DNA of 64,000 nt. Origin: Rossellomorea marisflavi (GTDB lineage: Bacteria; Bacillota; Bacilli; Bacillales; Bacillaceae_B). Numbering within the stretch: the first letter of the stretch is position 1; each line of letters opens with the position of its first letter. The notes under the pieces were generated by a model. That model saw only the letters and a list, made by a program, of their open reading frames with translations. It made no database searches and was not told where the DNA came from. The DNA is taken from contig NZ_CP081870.1 of NCBI RefSeq assembly GCF_022170785.1, positions 1,104,001 to 1,168,000 on the forward strand, read 5' to 3'. Shown here one piece after another: positions 1 through 7,990 of the stretch. The translations under genes were made by a program, and so were the position numbers.

Positions 1-50
1 CGTGATCAAGCACATAGACAAAGGACTCTGACAACAGAAAGGATCCGGCC

Positions 51-481
51 ATGAAACGATATAATCTGATTGTCATCTTAAATGAAGCGATGGATAGGGT
101 CCTTCTGTGCAAGTGGAGGAAAGAACCGTATCAAGGATTGAGCAACTTCATCGGAGGGAAGATCGAAGGGGTTAAACAGGTCAGGCTGCAGCCTTCAGGG
201 AAATGGAGGAGGAATCGGGACTGACCGGGGAAGATGTCTCCCTGTTCCACCTCATGGACTTGACCTATCATCTCTCGGGATTCGACTTGGAAGTCTATGC
301 GGGAAGATGCACGCATGACGTCGAGGTGCACGGAGAAGAGAATGAACTCTATTGGTCTCCACTGGATGTCGACTTCACCGATCAGATGCACTATGCAGGA
401 GAAGGGAGCCTCGGGCATATCCTAGCCCACGCCGCCCTATACAAGCCTCTCTTTTTTAAGGAAATCATGGAAGTGAAGTGA
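51..481 (+). pseudogene. NUDIX hydrolase, frameshifted (mutT-like)
   Basis: NUDIX enzymes hydrolyse nucleoside-diphosphate-linked substrates. The ATG at 51 follows AAAGGAT and reads a normal NUDIX N-terminus up to GGKIEG, then runs into a stop near 222. The rest of the protein lies in another frame, including REMEEESGL and a normal C-terminus ending at 481. Adding one G between 173 and 174 (gttaaa to gttgaaa) joins the two parts. It also restores the complete box G-x5-E-x7-REU-x-EE-x-G-U with its E. The repaired protein would be about 143 aa, a usual length. Either the gene is broken or one base is missing from the assembly. The family call is firm; the cause of the shift is open. Confidence 0.8.
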
Positions 482-494
482 TGGTTTCACAAAA

Positions 495-536
495 CGCCCG
501 GCAGCAAGGGACCCAGATGCTGCCGGGCGTTTTTTC
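495..536 (+). terminator. Rho-independent terminator
   Basis: An 11-bp perfect stem (CGCCCGGCAGC pairing with GCTGCCGGGCG) is followed by six T residues. It ends the frameshifted NUDIX unit. Confidence 0.9.
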
Positions 537-573
537 TGTTTGACCCGACGCCGCTCTCCCATTACACAGAAAA

Positions 574-1095
574 CTAGATTCTCAGGAACAAATCGGGATA
601 GTCCACCACCAGCCCTTTCCTATCTACAAAGATACTGGATTCATAGGTGGGGCTTTGATAAAGGAATTCCCTGATACCGTTTGACTCCCGGAGAAGGGTG
701 TAATGCTGGTTGACCTTCCGGAAGGTCAGGTCGGGAGCTGACATGTAGACGACGTCCATGCTCACGGTTCGGCCCTGCACCCACTCCATTCGATTGATGG
801 GGAGGGAGTTGGTGAAAGGGGTGCAGGAGATGTCGATATCGATGGCTCCGGTCAGCTCCTCGATGGGCCCGTGTTCCCCGTCGGACCAGCTTCCAAATCC
901 GTCGGCATGTAGGGTCAGGGACCGGTCACCTATATGGAAAGCCCCTTTTCTGAACGTCCAGGATGGATCCAGTTCCAGGCTGTAGTGAATCTCCCCTGCT
1001 GAGCGATGCACCGTGCTCTGTATGGTGATGCACCCGTCCTTTTCAGCGAGGGAGAGTTCTTCGATTTCTTCACGTTGATTTTTCCAGCGGATCAT
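574..1095 (-). CDS. Putative glycolipid-binding family protein
   Basis: The protein is 173 aa. The start is the ATG at 1095, preceded by GGAGGACAAAAAG; a longer frame reaches 1206 without a comparable ribosome binding site. The sequence has the signature of the 'putative glycolipid-binding' family: a D-x-S/W-x-x-R-x-G strand near residue 55, GFGSW, then DIDIS-TPFTN-SLPI in the middle, and a C-terminal VDYPDLFLRI strand. Members are cytoplasmic beta-rich proteins; the glycolipid link is known only for mycobacterial relatives, so the ligand here is unknown. It is transcribed away from the small membrane gene at 1181 and stands alone. Confidence 0.8.
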   Translation of the reverse strand: MIRWKNQREEIEELSLAEKDGCITIQSTVHRSAGEIHYSLELDPSWTFRKGAFHIGDRSLTLHADGFGSWSDGEHGPIEELTGAIDIDISCTPFTNSLPINRMEWVQGRTVSMDVVYMSAPDLTFRKVNQHYTLLRESNGIREFLYQSPTYESSIFVDRKGLVVDYPDLFLRI

Positions 1096-1180
1096 CTTTT
1101 TGTCCTCCTTTAAGAAATGCGAATCGCTCCTTGCCGGCGCACCCGTTCTATGCCAAAATAAGGCCGGGAGGAAAACGACT

Positions 1181-1357
1181 ATGAAACAGCAACTACTGCT
1201 CTTCATCTACTTCACCCTGGCCATCGTCAGCTTCTTCGCCCTTTATGATTCATGGGTGATCCTGAAGTCGGGCTGGGGCGTGGAATCATTCCTGTTCATT
1301 GCCATGGGAATCCTCGCCATCATCCTGATCATCCGTCACCTCGGGAAGAGGAAGTAG
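1181..1357 (+). CDS. Small two-helix membrane protein
   Basis: The 58-aa protein starts MKQQLLLFIYFTL after a GGGAGG ribosome binding site. It has two hydrophobic segments (about residues 4-24 and 34-52) separated by a short polar loop, and a basic C-terminus (RHLGKRK), so both ends probably lie inside. No domain is recognised. It is divergent from the glycolipid-binding gene and closed by its own terminator at 1366. Confidence 0.65.
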   Translation: MKQQLLLFIYFTLAIVSFFALYDSWVILKSGWGVESFLFIAMGILAIILIIRHLGKRK

Positions 1358-1365
1358 ATACAAGA

Positions 1366-1406
1366 AAAGCCGGAGATTTCGTATGGAAATCTCCGGCTTG
1401 TTTTTA
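1366..1406 (+). terminator. Rho-independent terminator
   Basis: Inverted repeat AAGCCGGAGATTTC / GAAATCTCCGGCTT around a 5-6-nt loop, followed by GTTTTTA. It ends the 58-aa membrane protein gene. Confidence 0.9.
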
Positions 1407-1499
1407 TAGGTATGACTCTATCTACATGATACAAAAAAACGGAATATAAGTCTATTTATTTTTTTGATTCAATGTAAAAATAAAGAAGTGCACAAGGAG

Positions 1500-1511
1500 C
1501 GTAACGTTACG
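1500..1511. promoter_or_regulatory. 12-bp perfect palindrome, possible operator
   Basis: CGTAACGTTACG is a perfect palindrome 27 bases before the methyltransferase start, inside its leader. It could bind a dimeric regulator. No matching regulator gene is adjacent, so this is only a candidate. Confidence 0.3.
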
Positions 1512-1537
1512 ACTTTCTGACGAAAAGAGGGCGTACA

Positions 1538-2332
1538 TTGAAAAAGAATCTATCAACAGACGAAGCGATCGAGCGGTGGAATGAGCACGCGGAGGCATTC
1601 ACGGCAGGCTACACGGAGGAAGGGGACCGGAGCAGGAGGATCCTCTTGAATCCCGCGATCTTCTCCCTTCTCGGGCATGTAGAAGGGACGGAGATCCTCG
1701 ATGCAGGCTGCGGGGAAGGGTATTTGAGCCGGCTCCTCGAACGGAAGGGGGCCCATGTGACGGCCGTGGATTATTCGACGGAAATGCTCAAGCTTGCCAA
1801 AGCGAAGGCAACGGAATCTTCCGGGATCCGCTACCACCACGGAAACTGTGAGAATCTGAATTTCCTGGAGGATCGGATGTTTGATACGATCGTGTCCAAT
1901 ATGGTCATTCAAGATCTTGAAGATCACACGGCGGCTCTCAGGGAATGCTTCCGGCTCCTGAGAGATGGCGGGACCCTCGTCTTTTCGATCCTCCACCCGT
2001 GCTTTATTACACCCGGAAGTGGATGGATCCGGGATGGACGGGGTAAAAAGGAAGCATGGCGAGTATCCGGATACTTCCTTGAAGGAGTCTATGAACAGGC
2101 GTTTCCCGAAGAGGCCGAGAACAAAGTGGTTTTTTACCATAGGAGCCTGACCACGTACATGACTGCCATCAGGGAAGTAGGTTTCGAGATGGATGAAATG
2201 GTCGAACCGAGGCCGTCGGATGAACTCGTTAGGGAGGATCCTGAGTACAGGGAAGACCTGATCCACCCGAATTTCCTCGTATTCAAGCTGAGAAAGGGGA
2301 AAAGGGACATGAGCTGGTGTCCTGGGCTGTAA
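1538..2332 (+). CDS. Class I SAM-dependent methyltransferase
   Basis: The protein is 264 aa. It starts with TTG at 1538 after AAAGAGGG. Motif I of the Rossmann-fold methyltransferases is clear (EILDAGCGEGYLSRLL, about residues 50-65), followed by the acidic end of strand 2 (VTAVDYSTEML) and motif III (LLRDGGTLVFSILHP). The SAM-binding half is N-terminal, and the last 100 residues carry the substrate cap. The family methylates small molecules, but the substrate cannot be told. A long antisense frame across it is a codon-usage shadow. It is a single-gene unit ending in the terminator at 2354. Confidence 0.85.
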   Translation: MKKNLSTDEAIERWNEHAEAFTAGYTEEGDRSRRILLNPAIFSLLGHVEGTEILDAGCGEGYLSRLLERKGAHVTAVDYSTEMLKLAKAKATESSGIRYHHGNCENLNFLEDRMFDTIVSNMVIQDLEDHTAALRECFRLLRDGGTLVFSILHPCFITPGSGWIRDGRGKKEAWRVSGYFLEGVYEQAFPEEAENKVVFYHRSLTTYMTAIREVGFEMDEMVEPRPSDELVREDPEYREDLIHPNFLVFKLRKGKRDMSWCPGL

Positions 2333-2353
2333 ACTGTATTCTCGCAAAGAACT

Positions 2354-2378
2354 TGCCGGGTATCCCGGCATTTTTTTG
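2354..2378 (+). terminator. Rho-independent terminator
   Basis: Stem TGCCGGG / CCCGGCA with a 3-nt loop and seven T residues, just after the methyltransferase. Confidence 0.85.
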
Positions 2379-2420
2379 TTCCCCTCTGGAGGAGGGGTGT
2401 TGAAAGCTCCTTCAGTATGT

Positions 2421-2438
2421 GTTAAAGTGCACTTTAAC
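2421..2438. promoter_or_regulatory. Palindromic operator of the MerR-type regulator
   Basis: GTTAAAGTGCACTTTAAC is a perfect 18-bp palindrome about 30 bases before the merR-like start. MerR proteins bind such dyads between -35 and -10, so autoregulation is likely. Confidence 0.6.
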
Positions 2439-2467
2439 TGAACACACTAATTAGGGAGATGAAGCCG

Positions 2468-2836
2468 ATGACATACAGCATGAAACAGATCACGGAGATG
2501 ACGGGTGTGCCTGCTTCCGCCCTGCGATATTATGAGAAAGAGTCCATCCTGCCATTTGTAGAGCGGAACGATAAGGGAATCAGGGTGTACGATGACGTGA
2601 ACGTTGAGTGGATCTATTTTATCCGTGCCCTCCGTGAAACGGACATGCCCATAAGGGAGATCAAAAAGTATGTGGCTCTATATATGGAGGGAGATGCCAC
2701 AAAAGAGGAGAGGCGAAAACTCCTTCTTCAGCACGAAGAAAATGTCGAAGCGAAGCTGAGCTCCCAGTTCGAGTACTTGAAGCGGATCAAGAAGAAGCTC
2801 GTATCCTACGGGGAGATAGAGAAGAACCTCCAGTAG
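2468..2836 (+). CDS. MerR family transcriptional regulator
   Basis: The protein is 122 aa. The ATG at 2459 abuts its ribosome binding site, so the ATG at 2468 (AGGGAG then nine bases) is the better start. The N-terminal winged helix-turn-helix reads YSMKQITEMTGVPASALRYYEKESIL, typical of MerR, and is followed by a long dimerisation helix (residues 75-120). There is no cysteine, so metal or thiol sensing of the CueR or NmlR kind is unlikely. It has the size of the AdhR/YraB-type subgroup. The operator lies just upstream. It converges on copA with a shared terminator and is not clearly part of copper control. Confidence 0.85.
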   Translation: MTYSMKQITEMTGVPASALRYYEKESILPFVERNDKGIRVYDDVNVEWIYFIRALRETDMPIREIKKYVALYMEGDATKEERRKLLLQHEENVEAKLSSQFEYLKRIKKKLVSYGEIEKNLQ

Positions 2837-2838
2837 GA

Positions 2839-2872
2839 GAAAGCCCGCCGGAATCCGGCGGGCTTTCTTCTT
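2839..2872. terminator. Bidirectional terminator between merR-like gene and copA
   Basis: A 13-bp perfect stem, GAAAGCCCGCCGG and its complement, lies between two convergent genes. A T-rich run follows on the plus strand; on the minus strand a weaker T-containing stretch follows. Confidence 0.85.
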
Positions 2873-5287
2873 TTAACTCCATTTTTTCACGCGTTGCAGT
2901 CTCAATGCATTCAACACGACCGACACCGAACTGAAGGCCATGGCTGCCCCTGCCACCCACGGGGCAAGGAGCCCGGCTGCGGCTATGGGGATGCCGATTG
3001 TATTATAGGCAAATGCCCAGAAGAGGTTCTGTTTGATGTTGCGCATGGTCTTGCCGCTCATCAGGATCGCATCGGCAATGCTGTGAAGATCGCCACGGAT
3101 CAGGGTGATATCAGCTGCCTCCATGGCTACATCGGTCCCGGTGCCGATGGCCATCCCCACATTGGCCGTGGCGAGGGCAGGAGCGTCGTTGATGCCGTCC
3201 CCGACCATGGCCACATTCCTACCGGATTCCTGCAGGTGTTTGATTGCAGAGGCCTTTCCTTCGGGGAGGACCTCTGGGATCACCTCTTGAATGCCCACCT
3301 GGGAGGCGATCGCTTTCGCTGTGCGCGTGTTGTCACCCGTCATCATGATGACGGTGATATCCATGTTCTGGAGGCGTTCGATGGCAGCCTTTGAGGTTTC
3401 TTTTACCGTATCCGCAACAGCCAGGAGTCCGGCGTACCGTCCGTCGATGGCGACCAGCATGGCCGTTTTTCCTTGCAATTCAAGCTCTGCTTTATCCTCG
3501 GCGATAAAGGCGGTTTCCACCCCGTTCTCATCCATGAACGCCCTGGTACCGATCAGCACATGCCGTCCATCGACTATGGTGCGGACGCCTTTACCGGGAA
3601 CGGCCTCGAATGATGAGGTGGGAGAAGGGTGGGCCCCTTTATCCTTCAGACCCTGCACGATGGCCTGTGCCAGGGGATGTTCGGATTGCTGCTCCGAGGA
3701 GGCGACGAGTCGCAGGAATTCATCCTCTTCCACCCAATCAGCCATGAGATGATCGGTCAAGACGGGTGCTCCGTTCGTGACGGTCCCGGTTTTATCCAGG
3801 ACCACGGTGTCGATGAGCTGGGTCTGTTCCAGATACTCCCCGCCTTTGAAGAGGATCCCGAATTCCGCCGCTCGTCCGGAACCGGCCATGATCGAAGTCG
3901 GTGTGGCAAGGCCGAGGGCGCACGGACATGCGATGACAAGGACGGCGATGAACACTTCAAGGGCCTGGGTGAAGTCACCCGGCTCGATCCAGATGATCCA
4001 TAGGAGGAACGTCAGGAGTGCGAGGACCACCACGATGGGAACGAAGATGCCTGATATCCGGTCCGCCAGGCGCTGGATCGGTGCCTTTGAGCCCTGGGCA
4101 TCCTCGACGACCTTGATGATCCGGGCGAGTGCCGTATCGCGTCCGACCTTCTGGGCTTTCATCCGGATGGAACCGTTCTGATTCACCGTTGAACCGAATA
4201 CCGGATCCCCCTTTTCCTTGTCGACGGGTAGACTTTCACCCGTCAGCATGGATTCATCGATGGATGTAGAACCTTCCGTCACTTCTCCATCGACCGGGAT
4301 CTTTTCGCCAGGCTTGACGATGACGATGTCTCCGATCATTACCTCTTCCACAGGGGTGTCGATTTCCTTCCCGTCCCTGTAGACACGTGCCGTTTTCGCC
4401 TGCAAACCCATGAGCGTCTTGATCGCCTCGGAAGAACGTCCCTTTGCTCGCGCTTCGAACAGCTTGCCGAGTAGGATCAAGGTGATCAGGACCGCGCTTG
4501 TTTCAAAATACAGATGTGGCCCGTGATGGCTGCCGGCCGTAACGATGGCCTGGTACAGACTATAGAAGTAAGCGGCGGATGTCCCCATGGCGACCAAGAC
4601 ATCCATATTCGCACTGCCATTCCGCAGTGCCTTGTAAGCTCCGATGTAGAACTGTGCCCCGATGATGAACTGCACAGGCGTGGCCAGGATCAGCTGGACC
4701 CACGGGTTAGCAAGGAAATCGGGTACGTACAGAAAGGAAGTAAACGAAAAATGGCCAACCATCGTCCAAAGGAGCGGAAGGGAGAGAATGGCCGAAAGGA
4801 TGAACTTCCTCTTCTGGACCTTGATGGCTTCCTCCCGGTGATCGCTCGCATCTTCCTGAGATGGCCGGTGGGCACCGTACCCGAGCTTTTCGACCTTTGC
4901 AATCATGTCGCTGACAGAGGTCTGAGAAGGGTGATAGGAGATGACCGCCTTCTCAAGGGCAAGATTGACGCTTGCAGATGTGACGCCATCAAGTTTATTC
5001 AATCCCTTTTCAATACGGGCCGAGCAGGCGGCACAGGTCATCCCGGTGATCTCAAGCTCGGCTTTTTCATGGACGACCCCATACCCGAGAGCGTCTATCT
5101 TCTCTTCGAAGTCCTTTTCACCTAGTTTGGCAGGGTCATAGGAGATGGAAGCTTTCTCAAGGGGGAGGTTCACGGTGGCCATTTCGACACCGTTCAATTT
5201 ATTCAGTCCCTTTTCAATCCGGTTTGCACAGGCGGCACACGTCATACCCGAGATGTGCAGGGTGGTTTCCTTCTTGTTTGCACTCAT
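2873..5287 (-). CDS. copA: Copper-exporting P1B-type ATPase CopA
   Basis: CopA is an 804-aa inner-membrane pump that exports Cu(I) from the cytoplasm using ATP. Two N-terminal heavy-metal domains carry MTCAAC at residues 15-20 and 83-88. Eight transmembrane helices follow. The phosphatase loop has TGES (349-352), the metal-binding CPC is at 454-456 in helix 6, the phosphorylation site DKTGT is at 498-502, and the nucleotide hinge GDGIND lies near residue 700. Length and order match Bacillus CopA. It is the last gene of csoR-copZ-copA but has its own CsoR-like box at 5307, so it may be transcribed separately as well. The plus-strand frames across it are shadows. Confidence 0.97.
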   Translation of the reverse strand: MSANKKETTLHISGMTCAACANRIEKGLNKLNGVEMATVNLPLEKASISYDPAKLGEKDFEEKIDALGYGVVHEKAELEITGMTCAACSARIEKGLNKLDGVTSASVNLALEKAVISYHPSQTSVSDMIAKVEKLGYGAHRPSQEDASDHREEAIKVQKRKFILSAILSLPLLWTMVGHFSFTSFLYVPDFLANPWVQLILATPVQFIIGAQFYIGAYKALRNGSANMDVLVAMGTSAAYFYSLYQAIVTAGSHHGPHLYFETSAVLITLILLGKLFEARAKGRSSEAIKTLMGLQAKTARVYRDGKEIDTPVEEVMIGDIVIVKPGEKIPVDGEVTEGSTSIDESMLTGESLPVDKEKGDPVFGSTVNQNGSIRMKAQKVGRDTALARIIKVVEDAQGSKAPIQRLADRISGIFVPIVVVLALLTFLLWIIWIEPGDFTQALEVFIAVLVIACPCALGLATPTSIMAGSGRAAEFGILFKGGEYLEQTQLIDTVVLDKTGTVTNGAPVLTDHLMADWVEEDEFLRLVASSEQQSEHPLAQAIVQGLKDKGAHPSPTSSFEAVPGKGVRTIVDGRHVLIGTRAFMDENGVETAFIAEDKAELELQGKTAMLVAIDGRYAGLLAVADTVKETSKAAIERLQNMDITVIMMTGDNTRTAKAIASQVGIQEVIPEVLPEGKASAIKHLQESGRNVAMVGDGINDAPALATANVGMAIGTGTDVAMEAADITLIRGDLHSIADAILMSGKTMRNIKQNLFWAFAYNTIGIPIAAAGLLAPWVAGAAMAFSSVSVVLNALRLQRVKKWS

Positions 5288-5306
5288 GAGCGGCTAGCCT
5301 CCTTTA

Positions 5307-5321
5307 TACCTGGTGAGGGTA
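5307..5321. promoter_or_regulatory. CsoR-type operator upstream of copA
   Basis: TACCTGGTGAGGGTA lies 20 bases before the copA start. It matches the box upstream of csoR (TACCTGTGGGGGGTA at 5988) at 12 of 15 positions, and shares the TACC-GGGTA arms of known CsoR sites. Confidence 0.6.
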
Positions 5322-5371
5322 TGTTGATGTGAAAAAGAAAGAGTGCATGATCTGCACTCCTGTTTGATTCC

Positions 5372-5578
5372 TTACACAACGTCATAACCTTGATCGTCGA
5401 TGGTTTCCTTGATTTCATCGAGGCTGACGACGGCATTGTCGTAGTCCACTTCGACCTTGGCATCGGCGAGGCTTACGTTGACCTTTTTAACACCGTATAG
5501 TCCGCCTACATTTTTCTCGATGGCATTGACGCAATGGTTGCATGACATTCCTTGTACATTCAATGTAATATGTTCCAT
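5372..5578 (-). CDS. copZ: Copper chaperone CopZ
   Basis: The 68-aa protein is a single ferredoxin-like heavy-metal-associated domain with the copper ligands in MSCNHC (Cys13 and Cys16). CopZ carries Cu(I) in the cytoplasm and hands it to the N-terminal domains of CopA. Length and the acidic surface are normal for Bacillus CopZ. It sits between csoR and copA in the usual order; the 84-base gap before copA holds a second CsoR-like box. Confidence 0.96.
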   Translation of the reverse strand: MEHITLNVQGMSCNHCVNAIEKNVGGLYGVKKVNVSLADAKVEVDYDNAVVSLDEIKETIDDQGYDVV

Positions 5579-5616
5579 GATAATCGCTCCTTTTGGTTGG
5601 GTATTTCCAGTATGAG

Positions 5617-5928
5617 TTATTTTTTCATCAGCTTTTGAATCGTGACGACAAATTCATCGAGGACCGAATCGTCGCCTTCATTGAGACGGTCCACCACGCA
5701 GCCCTTCAAATGACCCTCGAGGAGGATCTTTGCAACGCTGTTAAGGGCAGACTGGGTGGCTGAAAGCTGTGTGATCACATCGTCACAGTACACGTCCTTT
5801 TCAATCATGCCTTTGATGCCGCGAATCTGCCCTTCGACGCGATTCAGCCGGCTGGTGAGATTCCGTTTCACCTCTTCAGGGTGATGACTCTTGCGGCAGG
5901 AGATGCCGTCCTTCAATCCATCTTCCAT
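5617..5928 (-). CDS. csoR: Copper-sensing repressor CsoR
   Basis: The protein is 103 aa. The ATG at 5928 follows GGGAGGTGATCGG; an open frame reaching further upstream has no such site. CsoR is an all-helical tetramer that releases DNA when it binds Cu(I). The three ligands are present with the family spacing: Cys48, His73 and Cys77 (25 and 4 residues apart, as in B. subtilis Cys45/His70/Cys74). The conserved RLNRVEGQIRGI helix is at 27-38. It is first in the operon with copZ and copA and should repress itself through the operator at 5988. Confidence 0.95.
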   Translation of the reverse strand: MEDGLKDGISCRKSHHPEEVKRNLTSRLNRVEGQIRGIKGMIEKDVYCDDVITQLSATQSALNSVAKILLEGHLKGCVVDRLNEGDDSVLDEFVVTIQKLMKK

Positions 5929-5987
5929 CCGATCACCTCCCGGAAGCAAAGTGCTTCCTGTTTTTCTCATTTGAGTCCAGTTTAGTG

Positions 5988-6002
5988 TACCTGTGGGGGG
6001 TA
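5988..6002. promoter_or_regulatory. CsoR operator of the csoR-copZ-copA operon
   Basis: TACCTGTGGGGGGTA lies 60 bases upstream of csoR, in the promoter position. It is close to the G/C-rich TACC...GGGGGTA pseudo-palindromes bound by CsoR. Confidence 0.75.
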
Positions 6003-6026
6003 TGTCAAGAGGGATGCTTACACATG

Positions 6027-6052
6027 AAAAAAGCACCTTCCATAAAAGGTGC
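6027..6052 (-). terminator. Rho-independent terminator of the lysE-type gene
   Basis: Read on the minus strand, a 7-bp stem (GCACCTT / AAGGTGC, 6-nt loop) is followed by six T residues. It starts one base after the stop codon at 6054. Confidence 0.8.
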
Positions 6053-6053
6053 A

Positions 6054-6668
6054 TCAAAGCAATCGAAGCAGGGCGAACACTCCGAAACCGAAGACGATGA
6101 TCCCCGAAAGACGGTTGATCCAGGCGAGGCTGTCATTGGAGAACTTTTTCCTGAAGAGGCTCACGCCGAAGCTCAGGGAAAGCCACCAAGCGGCTGATCC
6201 AACGAACACACCCGTTACCATGAGAAGGGCTGACATGAGGTCGAAGCTGGACTTTCCGAGACCGATCCCGGAGAAGATCCCGATGAAGAACAGGATGGTC
6301 ATGGGGTTTGTCACCGTCAAGAAGAAGACGGAGGTATAGGATTTCAGCAGTCCGCCACCCCGTGCAGAAGCGGAATGATCCGCAGGTCTGGAGCGGTACG
6401 TCTGGATGCCGAGATAACAAAGGAAGAGTCCGCCGATCAGCTGAAGCCACAGCTTTTGGCTGATCAAAAAGCTCGTGATGAATGTCAGGCCGAATGCGGC
6501 GATGCATCCGTAGATGGCCTCGGCTGATGCGGCCCCCAGTCCTGATACGAATCCCGTCAAACGCCCCTTAGAAAGAGTACGGTTGATGCAGAGGATCCCG
6601 ATCGGGCCGACGGGTGCTGCCACGGTGAAGCCGATGAGCAGGCCTTTTAATAGAAAAATGATGTCCAT
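6054..6668 (-). CDS. LysE/RhtB family amino-acid exporter
   Basis: The 204-aa protein is an integral membrane protein with about six hydrophobic segments. It opens with LLIGFTVAAPVGPIGILCINRTLSKG, the N-terminal LysE signature (G-P-x-x-x-L-x-x-R). A second conserved patch, TNPMTILFFIGIFSGIG, lies near residues 122-138. The family exports amino acids or their analogues by proton exchange; the substrate here is unknown. A GAGGAG ribosome binding site lies 11 bases before the ATG. It is divergent from the NUDIX fusion gene and has its own terminator. Confidence 0.9.
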   Translation of the reverse strand: MDIIFLLKGLLIGFTVAAPVGPIGILCINRTLSKGRLTGFVSGLGAASAEAIYGCIAAFGLTFITSFLISQKLWLQLIGGLFLCYLGIQTYRSRPADHSASARGGGLLKSYTSVFFLTVTNPMTILFFIGIFSGIGLGKSSFDLMSALLMVTGVFVGSAAWWLSLSFGVSLFRKKFSNDSLAWINRLSGIIVFGFGVFALLRLL

Positions 6669-6780
6669 ATGTTCATAATCTCCTCAGAAGTTTCATTTTA
6701 GTATAGAGAAAAATCCGGTAGAATGAAAGAAGGATTTAAATGGAAGAAATGAGTCTTTTGTGGGAAGGGAGAAGGGAAGA

Positions 6781-7791
6781 GTGGAACCGATCAAAAAAGC
6801 GTACGGATACATAACAAGAAGCCACGATGGAAGACCACAGGTATTGGTGTTCCAGCATCCGATCCTTGAAGCGGGTATCCAGATCCCAAAAGGGACGGTG
6901 GAGGCAGGGGAATCTCCTGAAGCTGCCGTCGTCCGGGAAATGAGGGAGGAAACGGGTTTGACGGACTTGGGAGAGCCGGTGTTCCTTGCCGACGATATGT
7001 GGCGAGCGGATGATGGAAGCATCCATCATCGGCATTTTTATCGCTTGGATCAGCGGGATGCTCTTGATCAATGGCAGCATGTGCCGTCTGGCGGGGGAGA
7101 AGAAGAGGGGCTGCAGCTCACCTTGTTCTGGATTTCCTCACCGGGGGATATTCCGTTGGCGAGGGGGCATGGGGACTATTTGGCTGATGTGCTGGAAGAG
7201 AGACCTTCAGATGGCCTTGGGTGTCTGGAGGCATCTGAAGACGTCAAACATGTGTATTTAATAGAAGAAGGCGTGGAGAGGATCATCGGGGAAACGCGTG
7301 AACGGATTTCATTCGAAGAGGGCGGCGCTTTGCTGGTGAGGGAGCAGACCCTCATATCTGAAGAAATGGGGGATCGAAGGACCGTGACCCGATTGATGGC
7401 GGCCACGAATCGTCCACTTTCCGTTGAGGATACCGGTGGAGGCGGCGTGAGGGCCGTGTATGCTGGAGATCATGTGATGATCGAGAGAGATGGGGGAGAG
7501 GAGGGGGTGTCACTCCATCATCTTCCCATTGATACGTTTTCGGTTGAACTCCTTCTCCGCACGCTACCTCTCGAAGGGGGCTATGTCCGGTCCTTCCATG
7601 CGTTCAATGTACACAAAGGAGAGGAGCAGCTCATCGAGATCCATGCGGATGAACAAGCCAGCGGCTCCTTCAAAGTAAGGGTCGAGTTCGGTACCACGAC
7701 CCAATGGTATTGGATCCGTTCTGATACGTGTGAACTCTTGAAGCAATATTCGGAGCCTGCTCCAGGCTTGCAGGTGGAGTTCCGAAGATAG
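6781..7791 (+). CDS. NUDIX hydrolase with a C-terminal domain of unknown fold
   Basis: Two GTG starts are possible (6760 and 6781); 6781 sits after a GGGAGAAGGGAAGA stretch. The N-terminal NUDIX domain (about residues 5-130) has an intact box, G38-x5-E44-x7-RE-M-x-EE-x-G-L60. From about residue 150 to 336 there is a second, beta-rich region with alternating strands and a C-terminal QWYWIRSDTCELLKQYSE stretch. It resembles lipocalin-like or DUF3108-like beta-barrel proteins, but I cannot name it with certainty. NUDIX proteins are usually 130-170 aa, so this one is twice the normal size. It probably hydrolyses a nucleotide derivative and binds a second ligand; that is inference. Confidence 0.75.
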   Translation: MEPIKKAYGYITRSHDGRPQVLVFQHPILEAGIQIPKGTVEAGESPEAAVVREMREETGLTDLGEPVFLADDMWRADDGSIHHRHFYRLDQRDALDQWQHVPSGGGEEEGLQLTLFWISSPGDIPLARGHGDYLADVLEERPSDGLGCLEASEDVKHVYLIEEGVERIIGETRERISFEEGGALLVREQTLISEEMGDRRTVTRLMAATNRPLSVEDTGGGGVRAVYAGDHVMIERDGGEEGVSLHHLPIDTFSVELLLRTLPLEGGYVRSFHAFNVHKGEEQLIEIHADEQASGSFKVRVEFGTTTQWYWIRSDTCELLKQYSEPAPGLQVEFRR

Positions 7792-7990
7792 GCCGATCTC
7801 CAGTTGTAATCTTAATGAAATTCAGGTAGAATGGTAAAGTTTTAACATTACTTTTCGTTCGGGGTAATAAATCGTTTATTGGACATGTGAAGCATGCCTG
7901 AAGATTGCTGGGAGATACCCCCGACCGTGCTCCCGGAGGCCTGCATCAGATCCATGTTCACTAAGCCATTACAATTATGAGGTGCGTACC

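Noticed and set aside
1..54. Possible tail of an upstream gene: frame 1 ends with TGA overlapping the ATG at 51; frame 2 ends VIKHIDKGL.
   Set aside because: Too short to decide which frame is coding.
1553..2371. A 272-residue open frame on the minus strand across the methyltransferase.
   Set aside because: The plus-strand gene has all methyltransferase motifs and a ribosome binding site. The antisense frame is rich in Pro/Arg/His shadows of its codons.
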